NCBI RefSeq assembly: GCF_030817275.1
Contig: NZ_JAUSZD010000002.1
Location: 6,696,001 to 6,760,000, forward strand
Length of the DNA: 64,000 nucleotides
Source: Paenibacillus sp. V4I7
GTDB taxonomy: Bacteria > Bacillota > Bacilli > Paenibacillales > NBRC-103111
Direction of reading: 5' to 3'
The notes beneath the pieces were generated by a model. That model was not told the DNA's origin and did no database searches. It saw nothing but the letters and a program-made list of their open reading frames with translations. The number at the start of each line of letters is the position of its first letter. Position 1 is the stretch's first letter. The position numbers and the translations under genes were made by a program. Positions 25,340 through 33,636 of this stretch are shown piece after piece.

Positions 25340-26785
25340 TTATTCCGATTCCTTATTCAAAATAAGTTCGTTATCCTTGCCTAGGAATGCACGCGCAAGA
25401 TCCGTCACGCTTTTGCCTGTTAGCGTCTGTGTAATTTCCGGTACTTGCGCGATCATTTTGGCAATATCGCCTGTAATCCGATTCACGCCTGACGTCGTTC
25501 CATCTTGCGAAATTACCGTAATTTTATCTACATTGCTCAGCGGGGCCGCAATTTTCTCAGCCAATTCCGGCAGTATGCGAAGAATCTCCACTGTAACCGC
25601 CGCCTGTGTATACTGCTTGTAAGCCTCCGCTTTCTTCTCCAACGCTTCAGCCTCCGCAAGTCCCGCCAAGCGGACGACTTCCGCATTCGCTTTCCCTTTC
25701 GCGAGCTCCGCTTCGGCCGTCGCTTCGCCGCGTTTTCTCGTCGACTCGGCATCCGCCTCGGCTTCGAGAATTTGCCTCTGCTTATTGACTTCGGCGCGCA
25801 TAATAGCTGCTAGCTTTTCCGCTTCAGCTGGCTTAATGACCGACGCTTCGAGCTCTTTCTCCTTCAGCTCGACTTCAATCTGGCGAACTGTCTTGTTCGC
25901 CTCCGCTTCCATCTGCTTGATCTTCACCTGTTCAGTCACGAGTGATTGTTGAATTTGATTCTGCTTCAATTCATAGGCCAAATCCGCTTCAGCCTGCCGG
26001 CTCGTCGTTTCCTGCTTGAACTCGGCTTCCTTCATACTGAGCTCTTTGCGGTACTGCGCTTCCTTCGCCGAAGCAGCGCTCTCCGCCTCAATCTTTAACT
26101 GATGGGCTTCCGCTCGACGAATCGCGGATTCCTTCTCCGTATCTGCCTGACGAATTTGAATATCCCGCTCCACTTCAGCTCTGGCAATACTAGCACTTTT
26201 GCGGATACGCTCCACTTCCGGCACGCCCAGGTTCTCAATGTATCCTTGATCGTCGGCCACTCGTTTGAGTACAAAGGAGATAAGGCTCAGCCCCATTTTA
26301 TCCAAATCCTCCGAACAAGTTTCCCTCATCTTGCTGTTGAGTTCATCCGGGTTCTTGAGAATAGCTTCAACTGGAAGCTGCCCAACCAACCCGCGAAGAT
26401 GCCCTTCTACAGAATGCAAAATCATCATTTCCCGCTCCAGCAGTGTGTGGTCAAGAAACTGTTCCGAGGCTGTGCCAATCGCGATTGGATCACTTTGAAT
26501 CTTGATCTGAGCCACCGCCTCAATTTTGAGCCGTATTCCCTGCTGGGAAAACATAGGTTGATCCGGCTTCACATCAAAGCTCATGAGCATCATAGAGATC
26601 GTTTTAAAACTTTGAAAACCAGGGATGACGAACGTCCCTCCACCTTGTACGACCCTTTTACCACCTAAACCATACACAATCATGGCTTCATTCGGTGGCA
26701 CTTTCTTGTACGCTCTCACAATAGAAGCCAGTAAGATAAAAACAACAACAACAATCGCAACAACCGTATACAAAATTCCCAACAT
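25340..26785 (-). CDS. floT: Flotillin (SPFH/band 7)
   Basis: The 481-residue protein has an N-terminal hydrophobic hairpin (YTVVAIVVVVFILLASIV). The SPFH domain (PPNEAMIVYGLGGKRVVQGG, FVLKRVADDQGYIENLGVPE) comes next. A long Ala/Glu-rich coiled coil with many AEA-type repeats occupies about residues 200-400. This matches B. subtilis FloT, which scaffolds functional membrane microdomains. It follows the NfeD-like gene, the same order as yuaF-floT in B. subtilis. The pair is preceded by an ECF-type promoter. A yuaI-like acetyltransferase gene is not present downstream. Confidence 0.94.
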   Translation of the reverse strand: MLGILYTVVAIVVVVFILLASIVRAYKKVPPNEAMIVYGLGGKRVVQGGGTFVIPGFQSFKTISMMLMSFDVKPDQPMFSQQGIRLKIEAVAQIKIQSDPIAIGTASEQFLDHTLLEREMMILHSVEGHLRGLVGQLPVEAILKNPDELNSKMRETCSEDLDKMGLSLISFVLKRVADDQGYIENLGVPEVERIRKSASIARAEVERDIQIRQADTEKESAIRRAEAHQLKIEAESAASAKEAQYRKELSMKEAEFKQETTSRQAEADLAYELKQNQIQQSLVTEQVKIKQMEAEANKTVRQIEVELKEKELEASVIKPAEAEKLAAIMRAEVNKQRQILEAEADAESTRKRGEATAEAELAKGKANAEVVRLAGLAEAEALEKKAEAYKQYTQAAVTVEILRILPELAEKIAAPLSNVDKITVISQDGTTSGVNRITGDIAKMIAQVPEITQTLTGKSVTDLARAFLGKDNELILNKESE

Positions 26786-26822
26786 AAACGCATAACCTCC
26801 CAGTAGTTAATTGCAGCTGCTA

Positions 26823-27341
26823 TTATTGGTTAAACCCCGTTACCGTCGCAATCCCTTTATTCATGTACAAAACGACGACCTTCGTCCCTTTCGGAATGGA
26901 TTCCCCATTCTCAGAGCGAACACTGATAGAACGCGTAGTGCCATGCATCACAAACATCATTTCGCCCATACCCTTTCCATTAATCGGCACAGACAGCTTT
27001 CCTAACTGACCACTCAGGTCAAAATCGCTCTCTTTCATGCTGTGGTCATGCTTATAAATAACTTTGGCGTAGAGAAGGAAGAAGAGCCATCCAATGAAGA
27101 GACCGGCACCGATTGCGATAAGCAGAATGAGCAACACACTTGTCATCCCAACTTGATTCAGCATATAACCAATGCCGCCAAACACCGTCAAACTAGCTAA
27201 AATGGAGGATAAGTTAAAAAAAGACGGTCCACCATGGGCATGGGCAGCCCCGTTATCCGCATGAAATTCGCCACCAAAAAACGTAATAAGAACCGTAAGT
27301 ACAAGGCCTACAAAGAAACATATGGCAAACAACGTCATCAT
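26823..27341 (-). CDS. yuaF: NfeD-family membrane protein (YuaF-like)
   Basis: A protein of about 172 residues with three or four membrane helices and a C-terminal OB-like domain (GQLGKLSVPINGKGMGEMMF, then SIPKGTKVVVLYMNKGIATV). This is the NfeD layout of YuaF, a partner of flotillin. The length equals that of YuaF. A TTG at 27347 opens the frame, but the ATG at 27341 is nine bases after GGAGG and is preferred. It is the first gene of the yuaF-floT operon. Confidence 0.88.
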   Translation of the reverse strand: MMTLFAICFFVGLVLTVLITFFGGEFHADNGAAHAHGGPSFFNLSSILASLTVFGGIGYMLNQVGMTSVLLILLIAIGAGLFIGWLFFLLYAKVIYKHDHSMKESDFDLSGQLGKLSVPINGKGMGEMMFVMHGTTRSISVRSENGESIPKGTKVVVLYMNKGIATVTGFNQ

Positions 27342-27409
27342 AGACAATTACCTCCTAAGAGTTTTGCTTTAGTAAATTTACCTTGTACGCAGTACGCCTC
27401 ATAAATATA

Positions 27410-27434
27410 GACGAATTTGGTAATAAAAGGTTTC
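27410..27434 (-). promoter_or_regulatory. ECF (SigW-like) promoter of yuaF-floT
   Basis: On the minus strand GAAAC (27434-27430) and CGTC (27413-27410) are spaced by 16 bases and followed by TATA. This is close to the SigW-type pattern TGAAAC-N16-CGTA. In B. subtilis the same pair is SigW-controlled. The ECF sigma gene at 11905 has a similar promoter. Confidence 0.6.
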
Positions 27435-27460
27435 GTTCAAAAAAATTTACTCTTAACAGC

Positions 27461-27489
27461 GAATCCTTCGGCTTTATTTCGCGTATAAT
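27461..27489 (+). promoter_or_regulatory. Promoter region of lipoprotein gene 1
   Basis: A perfect TATAAT lies at 27484-27489 in the context TTTCGCGTATAATC. No good -35 is seen at 16-18 bases. The same block recurs before the paralogous gene (29674-29679), as does the ribosome binding region CTAAGGAGTAGATT. Confidence 0.5.
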
Positions 27490-27539
27490 CATTGGACGTC
27501 TTTTACTATTTTTATTAAACCTAAGGAGTAGATTATCAC

Positions 27540-29093
27540 ATGTACAAAAAGAAATTGACTTGGTGGATCTCCGCCGCAATGGTTCTAATGATGTTTACTT
27601 TATCAGGCTGCCAGGCTGCGCAAGGATTGGACCTTGCTGGGGCCATTCAGAATGACTGGGCCGTGAAGTCCTCAGAATCCAAAGGTACCCTGCAGCTCGA
27701 GTTTGTGCCCAGCAACACTTCTAAGCTATCCACTGAGGAACAGAAGGCACTAACCGCTCTGCAAAACGTGAAAATCGAACTCACCAATGTAAAAGCACAA
27801 GATGCACAGCACCTATCGGCAGATGGTACGATTACATACAGTAGAGGCACAATTCCTTTCAAACTTGCAACTGAGGGCACTAAGTTCATTTTGAGTGTCG
27901 AAGGCGCGAAGAAACCGATTGTTTTCGATGTCTTAGGAGGTTCTAATTTATCGTTTACGAAGCTGTTACCCGCAGCCGTGCAAGAACAGTTCGGCAACAA
28001 AATTGCGGATATTAAATCTGCGATTATTGGACTTATTTTAGCTAATACACCTAATCCGTCGAACATATCCGTTACACCTGTTACGGACAAAGTGAATGGC
28101 GAGTCCCTCTCTCTGCAAAAAGCGCATATCGAGCTTAGCGGCACGGAACTGGCTTCCCTTATCAAAAAGCTGCTGAGCAATGTTCTCGCTGATGAAGCTG
28201 GATTGAAAGAACTGATCAGCCAATTGTACGATGCCCTTTCACCCATAATTGAGGAGCAAATCAAGGGCGGATCTACTGACTTTTCTCTAAAGATTTTAAG
28301 TAATAAACAGTTAGCCGTTGGACTTGTCTATCCACCTGTTCAAGATTTCCTGAAGAAAACAGCTGCGTCCTTGGATAAAATGATTGCCGGAGATGCTTCC
28401 AACGAACAGGGCATTCTGCCGATTCAGGATTTATTTAACAGCAAATCAACCCTTCAAGCAGATATTTACATTGATGCTGATAAGCAAGTTCGCAAGCAAA
28501 GCCTTGCATGGAATGTTCCTCTTACGAATACGAGCTCAGGCGTTGCTGCTCTCAAGCTATCCTACGTAAGTGAGACGTGGAATATTAATAAGCCGGTCAC
28601 AGCGAATACCATTAACATTTCTGGCGGTGCTCTAAATGTAGGTCTGGAAGCTTCTTCTATCTATAGCTTATTGAATAACCTAGATAAGCAGTCTCTCATT
28701 TACAAGCTGCTCAAGGAAGATTTGAAAGTGACGAAAAAAGAAGTCAATCTGAGTACGACTGGATCCGCCTCCGATGAACTGCAGCCTTTTATTAATTCAG
28801 ATGGCACAACAATGGTGCCTGTGAGATTCATTTCTGAAAAGCTTGGGGCTGAGGTTAGCTGGAACGGAGATCTTCAGCAAGTAACCATCAAGGATTTATT
28901 AACTGGTGCGACGGTTATCCTGAAGCTAGACAGTAAAACCGCAAGTGTGAACGGCGCTTCTGTCGAGTTGGAAAGTGCGGCTACACTCCATCACGAATCC
29001 ACCTTCGTGCCGATTCGATTCATCGCAGAGCAGCTCGGAGGCAAAGTCTCCTTCAATGACGATACCCGTGTAGTCACGATTAAACGCGACTAA
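27540..29093 (+). CDS. Lipoprotein with stalk (copper amine oxidase N-terminal-like) domain, copy 1
   Basis: The 517-residue lipoprotein has the signal peptide end FTLSGC with C24 as the lipidated residue. The long middle is unfamiliar, with helix-rich segments and a motif WNINKPVTANTINISGG. The C-terminal 100 residues hold two stalk-type repeats: MVPVRFISEKLGAEVSWNGD and FVPIRFIAEQLGGKVSFNDD. These repeats are common on surface proteins of Paenibacillus and probably form an extracellular support. It is about 50% identical by eye to the protein at 29731-31332. AAGGAG precedes the ATG. The function of the middle domain is unknown. Confidence 0.85.
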   Translation: MYKKKLTWWISAAMVLMMFTLSGCQAAQGLDLAGAIQNDWAVKSSESKGTLQLEFVPSNTSKLSTEEQKALTALQNVKIELTNVKAQDAQHLSADGTITYSRGTIPFKLATEGTKFILSVEGAKKPIVFDVLGGSNLSFTKLLPAAVQEQFGNKIADIKSAIIGLILANTPNPSNISVTPVTDKVNGESLSLQKAHIELSGTELASLIKKLLSNVLADEAGLKELISQLYDALSPIIEEQIKGGSTDFSLKILSNKQLAVGLVYPPVQDFLKKTAASLDKMIAGDASNEQGILPIQDLFNSKSTLQADIYIDADKQVRKQSLAWNVPLTNTSSGVAALKLSYVSETWNINKPVTANTINISGGALNVGLEASSIYSLLNNLDKQSLIYKLLKEDLKVTKKEVNLSTTGSASDELQPFINSDGTTMVPVRFISEKLGAEVSWNGDLQQVTIKDLLTGATVILKLDSKTASVNGASVELESAATLHHESTFVPIRFIAEQLGGKVSFNDDTRVVTIKRD

Positions 29094-29215
29094 CCTGTTT
29101 GAATTAGACGCGAGTGGTCTATAGCACCTTTTTTGGGCGGCTGAATAGTCTAGTAGTAAACCTAGGCAAAAAGCCTGCTGCTATGTGCAGCCGCACGAAA
29201 AAGGAGCGAAACAAT

Positions 29216-29554
29216 ATGTATACGAATCCGAATCCACCGCATCATCATGGTCATCAAGGGCCTCTCGTTCTCTTTCAGGCAGATCCAAATTGGCAGCACA
29301 TGCTCAAGCAGAAAAGAGATACGATCTTAGGTGAACTCCACCCGCATATCGGTCGCAACATTCGTGTCACGACGTTAGAAGGGCATACACATGAAGGTGT
29401 TTTGGTTAATGTGGATGGACATCACGCTTACCTTCAAGTGAATCCGCACGGGCATCCTCATGGTCAGCATAGACCCGTCTATACACCAGCACAATACAAC
29501 CAAATCATGACGCTTGTCCTCTTCGAACTATTGGTTATCGTACTGCTTTCCTAA
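29216..29554 (+). CDS. Small His-rich protein with Sm/YuzF-like core
   Basis: The 112-residue protein opens with a His/Pro-rich tract (NPNPPHHHGHQG). A compact core follows (IGRNIRVTTLEGHTHEGVLV, then VDGHHAYLQVNPHGHPHGQH) and the protein ends in a hydrophobic helix (IMTLVLFELLVIVLL). The core resembles small SH3-like barrels that many Bacilli encode as hypothetical coat-like proteins. The high histidine content could bind metal. AAGGAG precedes the ATG at 29216. A longer upstream start at 29114 has no site. It lies between two duplicated lipoprotein genes and has its own terminator. Confidence 0.72.
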   Translation: MYTNPNPPHHHGHQGPLVLFQADPNWQHMLKQKRDTILGELHPHIGRNIRVTTLEGHTHEGVLVNVDGHHAYLQVNPHGHPHGQHRPVYTPAQYNQIMTLVLFELLVIVLLS

Positions 29555-29557
29555 GAC

Positions 29558-29607
29558 AAAGCTCGTTCTCATCAGGCCTTTAAGACCTCTGAGAATCGAG
29601 CTTTTTT
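29558..29607 (+). terminator. Rho-independent terminator
   Basis: AAAGCTCGTTCTCATCAGG pairs with CCTCTGAGAATCGAGCTTT, followed by a T run. Its outer stem is nearly the same as that of the terminator at 31348. Confidence 0.9.
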
Positions 29608-29650
29608 ATTCGTGTCTATTAAACCATTGTAAAAATTTTCTAATCAAAGC

Positions 29651-29679
29651 GCATCTTTCCCTCTTTTCGTGCGTATAAT
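29651..29679 (+). promoter_or_regulatory. Promoter region of lipoprotein gene 2
   Basis: TATAAT at 29674-29679 sits in the same context (TTCGTGCGTATAATC) as the copy before gene 1. This shows that the promoter was duplicated with the gene. Confidence 0.5.
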
Positions 29680-29730
29680 CTATCACTGCTATTTTTTACT
29701 AGCTATTATATCTAAGGAGTAGATTTGTAG

Positions 29731-31332
29731 ATGCAAAGAAAGAGATTTACTTGGTGGATTTCCACTGCATTAGTTATTATGCTTTTGGCACTAACCGGGT
29801 GTCAGGCTGTTCAAGGGCTAGATTTGGGGCAAGCTATTCAAAATAGTACCACCATTCAATCTGCCGAATCCAAAGGGTCACTTCAAATGGACATTATCAC
29901 AGGTAACACTGATGGCTTGTCGGCTGACGAGAAACGGATAATTGACGTCTTGAATCATGTAAAATTAGAGCTGAAGAGCGCTAAAATGCAAGATAAGCAA
30001 CACATCTCTGTAGACGGTGCTCTTACTTACAGCAAAGGGTCTATCCCCTTCCAGCTCAACGTAAATGGGACCAAATTCACTATACATATCGAAGGTGCTA
30101 AGAAACCGCTTTTCTTTGATCTGATGGGAGCGCAAGCTGGCTTGGCTGGCTCATCTTCTGCAGGGCTATCATCCGATATGCAGCAGCAGCTTCTCAAGAA
30201 AGCAGAAGATTTATGGCCTTCATTGCTCAAATTCTTCTTAACCAATGCTCCTAACCCGGAACATTTCGCCGTATCTTCCGTGTCCGAGCCTGTGAATAGT
30301 GAAATACTTTCCATGCAAAAGGCTCACATAGAGATGAAAGGTAATGAACTCGTAGGCCTACTGAAAACATTCCTAACGAACATCCTCGCTGATGAAAAGG
30401 GAATGAAGGAATTGATTGGTCAGCTCTATGATGTACTGGTTCCTGTTATCAAAGAAGAAATGAAAGCCTCCTCCTCCGAGAGTGAGTTCAGTTCTGAATT
30501 GCCAGACCTTATGATGTCTTATTTTGATAACAAAACGTTAGCTGTTGAGTTTGTTTACACTACCATTCAGCAATTTCTTCGGAAAGCTCTTGACGAGTGG
30601 GATGAGAACATGCAGGAGACTCTTTCTTCTGTATCCGACTCCCAAGTGAAGGCATTACTGAGTGATAAAACCATACTTAAAACAGACTTCTTCATCGATA
30701 CCGATAAACAGATTCGCAAAGTAAATGCAGAGCTTACACTCCCCATCACAGATGTTAGTGCTGGAGTCAGTGCGCTTAAATTTACTTACACCAGTGAAAT
30801 ATGGAATATCAATAAGCCTGTTACAGCTAGTGTAATTGATACCTCTGGCGGGGTATTGAACCTAAGTGAGGAACCAGCCAACACCGATTCCTTCTTAACC
30901 TATTTCAACAAAGATTCTAAGTTCTATTCATTTCTGAGAGAAGATTTGAAAATAGCCAAAAAAGACATTCACTTGCTGATGAATCAGGATAGCGATGACG
31001 AATACGAGTTCGATTCCTCCCATCCTTTTATCAATGAGGATCAAGTATCTATGGTGCCAGTTCGATTCATTTCGGAGAGGCTAGGCGCGGAAGTGAAGTG
31101 GAACGCAGCCTCAGAGCAAATCACTGTGAAAGACGAACTTAACGACAAGACGATTATTCTGACCCTTAACAGTAAAACAACGAGCGTTAACGGATCCCCT
31201 GTTCAATTGGACAGCGCCCCGATCCTGAAGAATGGCTCCACTTTCGTACCGCTTCGTTTTATCGCCGAGCAGCTTGGCTGTAAGGTTGGTTTCGATAATA
31301 AAACTGGTAGTGTAACCATTACAAGAGAATAG
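29731..31332 (+). CDS. Lipoprotein with stalk domain, copy 2
   Basis: The 533-residue paralogue of the gene at 27540 also has a lipobox (LALTGC, C24). It shares the QGLDL start of the mature protein, the NKPVTASVIDTSGGVLNL motif and two stalk repeats (MVPVRFISERLGAEVKWNAA, FVPLRFIAEQLGCKVGFDNK). It differs by an extra acidic insertion near residue 255 and by poly-acid stretches before the stalk. The tandem copies with the same promoter and ribosome binding region point to local duplication followed by divergence. Function unknown. Confidence 0.85.
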   Translation: MQRKRFTWWISTALVIMLLALTGCQAVQGLDLGQAIQNSTTIQSAESKGSLQMDIITGNTDGLSADEKRIIDVLNHVKLELKSAKMQDKQHISVDGALTYSKGSIPFQLNVNGTKFTIHIEGAKKPLFFDLMGAQAGLAGSSSAGLSSDMQQQLLKKAEDLWPSLLKFFLTNAPNPEHFAVSSVSEPVNSEILSMQKAHIEMKGNELVGLLKTFLTNILADEKGMKELIGQLYDVLVPVIKEEMKASSSESEFSSELPDLMMSYFDNKTLAVEFVYTTIQQFLRKALDEWDENMQETLSSVSDSQVKALLSDKTILKTDFFIDTDKQIRKVNAELTLPITDVSAGVSALKFTYTSEIWNINKPVTASVIDTSGGVLNLSEEPANTDSFLTYFNKDSKFYSFLREDLKIAKKDIHLLMNQDSDDEYEFDSSHPFINEDQVSMVPVRFISERLGAEVKWNAASEQITVKDELNDKTIILTLNSKTTSVNGSPVQLDSAPILKNGSTFVPLRFIAEQLGCKVGFDNKTGSVTITRE

Positions 31333-31347
31333 CCCTGCTCCTAAGCC

Positions 31348-31396
31348 AAAAGCTCGCTCTCATTCGGTCTATAAGACCGGTGCGGAGCGAGCTTTT
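31348..31396 (+). terminator. Terminator between convergent genes
   Basis: AAAAGCTCGCTC pairs with GAGCGAGCTTTT around an inner CGGTCT/AGACCG stem. It serves lipoprotein gene 2 and could also serve the deaminase gene that ends at 31398 on the other strand. Confidence 0.88.
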
Positions 31397-31397
31397 C

Positions 31398-32753
31398 TCA
31401 TTGCTGAATGAATCTTTCGAACGAATCCTGACATTCTCTCGCTAATTTCTCCTCGTCAGATGCAACTAGTTTGCCGTTCTCGACGACAACCTTCCCATTC
31501 ACAATCGTATAATCAACCGGACGTTTGAGCCCTACCGTCCCTAGCCACGACTTCGGATCAGTCTGAGTCCCCACAGCGTCAATTTGATCTACACGTACCA
31601 TGAACAGGTCAGCTGCTTTACCAACCTCCAGCGAACCAATGTCGCTTCTTCCTAATATTTCTGCGCCGCCTCTGGTTGCTACCTTCAAGAGATCATATCC
31701 GGTCGGCGCCTGACTGCTAGACTGAAGTCTGTGCAAGAGATACGAGACTCTGAGTTCCTCTAGCAGATTCGAGCCATCGTTTGATGCGCTGCCATCAACA
31801 GCTAAGCCCACGGGAATCCCCATCGCAAGCATCTCGGGAACCCTGGCTATGCCGGACGACAGCTTCATGTTCGAAATCGGGCAATGCGCGACTCCTGTTT
31901 TGGTATGTGCAAGCAGCTTCATTTCGTCATCGTTAAAATGTATCCCATGCGCATACCACACATCGGAGCCTAACCAGCCCAGACTCTCCATGTAGGCCAA
32001 AGGCCTCATCCCGAAACGTTCGAGCGTGTAGGCTTCCTCGTTCTTCGTCTCAGCTAGATGCGTGTGCAGCCGCACACCCTTCGACCTGGCGAGCATCGCC
32101 GATTCAAGCATGATATCCGCTGATACGCTGAACGGTGAACACGGAGCAAGCACTACCTGCCGCATTGAGCCTGTGCTGGCATCGTGGTAGAGATCAATTA
32201 GCCTCTCACTATCGGCTAGAATCGTATCTATGTCCTGAACAACGCTCATGGGAGGCAGCCCTCCCTGATCGTTGCCCAGCGTCATGGATCCTCTCGAAGC
32301 AACGAATCGGATACCAAGACGCTCCGCGGCTTCAAACTGTTTATCTACAAAATGGGCACTATTTTGCTGTGGAAACACATAGTGATGGTCGAAAACGGTC
32401 GTACAACCGTTTTTCATCAGATCCGCAATCCCCGTAAGTGAGCTATGATACACGGCGTCCGGCGTAATTCCTTTCCAAATTTCGTAGAGATAACGCAGCC
32501 AGTCGAATAACTCCAGCTTCTGCACCTGCGGCAGATTGCGCGTGAACGTTTGATACAAATGATGATGCACGTTAATGAGACCGGGATACACGAACATCTG
32601 AGACGCATCAATAACCTGATCTGCCTCATACAGGTCCTTCCCCATCTTCACGATCCGATTGTCTTCAATCAGGATATTCGCCTGTTCCAGCACACGATCC
32701 TCCTCATCCACCGTTACAATTGCTTTTGCATTGCAAATCAACAATGAACCCAT
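31398..32753 (-). CDS. 8-oxoguanine deaminase (amidohydrolase)
   Basis: A protein of about 451 residues of the TIM-barrel amidohydrolase superfamily. Metal-site motifs are H63/H65 in NVHHHLYQTF, HTHLAET, AHGIHFNDDE and AVDGSASNDGSN. The stretch VASRGSMTLGNDQGGLPP fits the 8-oxoguanine deaminase subgroup, which converts 8-oxoguanine to urate and ammonia. Atrazine-type or guanine deaminases are the alternatives. The start is the ATG nine bases after GGAGG; the longer frame has no site. A variant guanine riboswitch lies directly upstream, which strongly supports a purine substrate and, with the lineage, 8-oxoguanine. Confidence 0.85.
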   Translation of the reverse strand: MGSLLICNAKAIVTVDEEDRVLEQANILIEDNRIVKMGKDLYEADQVIDASQMFVYPGLINVHHHLYQTFTRNLPQVQKLELFDWLRYLYEIWKGITPDAVYHSSLTGIADLMKNGCTTVFDHHYVFPQQNSAHFVDKQFEAAERLGIRFVASRGSMTLGNDQGGLPPMSVVQDIDTILADSERLIDLYHDASTGSMRQVVLAPCSPFSVSADIMLESAMLARSKGVRLHTHLAETKNEEAYTLERFGMRPLAYMESLGWLGSDVWYAHGIHFNDDEMKLLAHTKTGVAHCPISNMKLSSGIARVPEMLAMGIPVGLAVDGSASNDGSNLLEELRVSYLLHRLQSSSQAPTGYDLLKVATRGGAEILGRSDIGSLEVGKAADLFMVRVDQIDAVGTQTDPKSWLGTVGLKRPVDYTIVNGKVVVENGKLVASDEEKLARECQDSFERFIQQ

Positions 32754-32787
32754 CCTTTTCTTCCTCCTCAACGTAAATGAGGAAACC

Positions 32788-32894
32788 AAAAAAATCCTAA
32801 CAACAAACACAATATATGAGCATATATTGTGTTCGTAGTTAGGATTTAGGTTCCCAGTAGAGCCCCCGAACCGAATTATCGAGGTTATACGAAC
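32788..32894 (-). promoter_or_regulatory. Variant guanine-class riboswitch, probable 8-oxoguanine ON switch
   Basis: The aptamer lies at 32894-32831 on the minus strand. P1 is GTTCGTA/TACGAAC, P2 is CCTCGA/TCGGGG, P3 is TGGGA/TCCTA, and L2 GG can kiss L3 CC. J3/1 keeps C74. J2/3 reads GCUCUAC instead of UUUCUAC, so U47 and U48 of the guanine class are G and C. The 3' strands of P3 and P1 also form a terminator: AATCCTAAC (32846-32838) pairs with GTTAGGATT (32801-32793) around a long inner stem and is followed by a T run. Ligand binding would block the terminator, so it is an ON switch. Variants of this kind in Paenibacillaceae sense 8-oxoguanine. Confidence 0.85.
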
Positions 32895-32929
32895 TATGAA
32901 GTTGTGTCTTGCGGCTTATAATTAGCCCC

Positions 32930-32959
32930 AGTATAGAGCAGAGAATGGCGGCACGTCAA
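32930..32959 (-). promoter_or_regulatory. SigA promoter of the riboswitch-deaminase unit
   Basis: On the minus strand TTGACG (32959-32954) and TATACT (32935-32930) are spaced by 18 bases. The transcript would begin about 30 bases before the aptamer. Confidence 0.7.
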
Positions 32960-32971
32960 TACTTATTGACG
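32954..32971. promoter_or_regulatory. Perfect palindrome over the -35 box, possible operator
   Basis: CGTCAATA-CT-TATTGACG has perfect 8-base arms and covers the -35 element of the deaminase promoter. A DNA-binding repressor may act here in addition to the riboswitch. Confidence 0.5.
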
Positions 32972-33139
32972 CAACGACTTTGTGATAAATTTTTCGATAA
33001 ATGAATTTTTAGTAAAAATGGAATAAGCTCCCCTATAAATGGATATATTATCAAAGCTGCGTTAACAAGCTATCGGGATCTACGTGATCTTCGGAAACAG
33101 GAGCGCAGGCACAAATTATTTTTGGAGGTTTTTGTATAC

Positions 33140-33340
33140 ATGGAAACAGGCACGGTTAAATGGTTTAATGCAGAAAAAGGTTTTGGTTTCATTGAAATGG
33201 AAGGCGGCAAAGATGTCTTCGTTCACTTCAGCGCTATTACTGGGGAAGGCTTCAAAAGCTTGGATGAAGGCCAAAGCGTACAGTTTGAAGTTGTTCAAGG
33301 TAACCGCGGACCGCAAGCTGAAAATGTAGTCAAGCTGTAG
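33140..33340 (+). CDS. Cold-shock protein (CspA/CspB family)
   Basis: The 66-residue cold-shock domain has both RNA-binding motifs, KGFGFIE (RNP1) and VFVHF (RNP2). It binds single-stranded RNA and melts structure at low temperature or in stationary phase. The ATG follows GGAGG at 33122. An untranslated stretch of about 80 bases or more precedes it, as is usual for csp genes. The next gene, also rightward, is the YdjO-like protein. Confidence 0.95.
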   Translation: METGTVKWFNAEKGFGFIEMEGGKDVFVHFSAITGEGFKSLDEGQSVQFEVVQGNRGPQAENVVKL

Positions 33341-33405
33341 TCCTTCACCACATATTGCTTTAACTGCTTGCGAGTCTGAGTCTATTATGACAAGGAGGAG
33401 TTCGA

Positions 33406-33606
33406 TTGTACTTTTCAAAGAAATCGTTGGAACCTGTCCCCGAGGAGCAAACCAGCATCTGGACCTGCAGCACAGAACAGTGCTCATGCTGGATGAGAGA
33501 TAATTTTTCATTCGCTGATAGTCCTGCATGTCCAATTTGCAATTCATCCATGGTCAAGGATTTAAAGATGCTCCCAACCTTATCGAACACAAGCAGCAGG
33601 CGATGA
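33406..33606 (+). CDS. ydjO: Cold-inducible YdjO-like small zinc-ribbon protein
   Basis: The 66-residue protein has four cysteines arranged as WTCSTEQCSCWMRDNFSF followed by CPICNSSM, the pattern of B. subtilis YdjO. A C-terminal LP.L.NTSSRR tail is also typical. It probably binds zinc. YdjO is cold-induced, in line with the csp gene just upstream. The start is TTG, six bases after AAGGAGGAG. A clear terminator follows. Confidence 0.88.
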   Translation: MYFSKKSLEPVPEEQTSIWTCSTEQCSCWMRDNFSFADSPACPICNSSMVKDLKMLPTLSNTSSRR

Positions 33607-33636
33607 ATGCAAGAAGGTAGCAATTGATTTCACAAG

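Noticed and set aside
25505..25813. Plus-strand frames antisense to floT
   Set aside because: These mirror the repetitive Ala/Glu coiled-coil coding of floT and are Arg-rich. They are not real genes.
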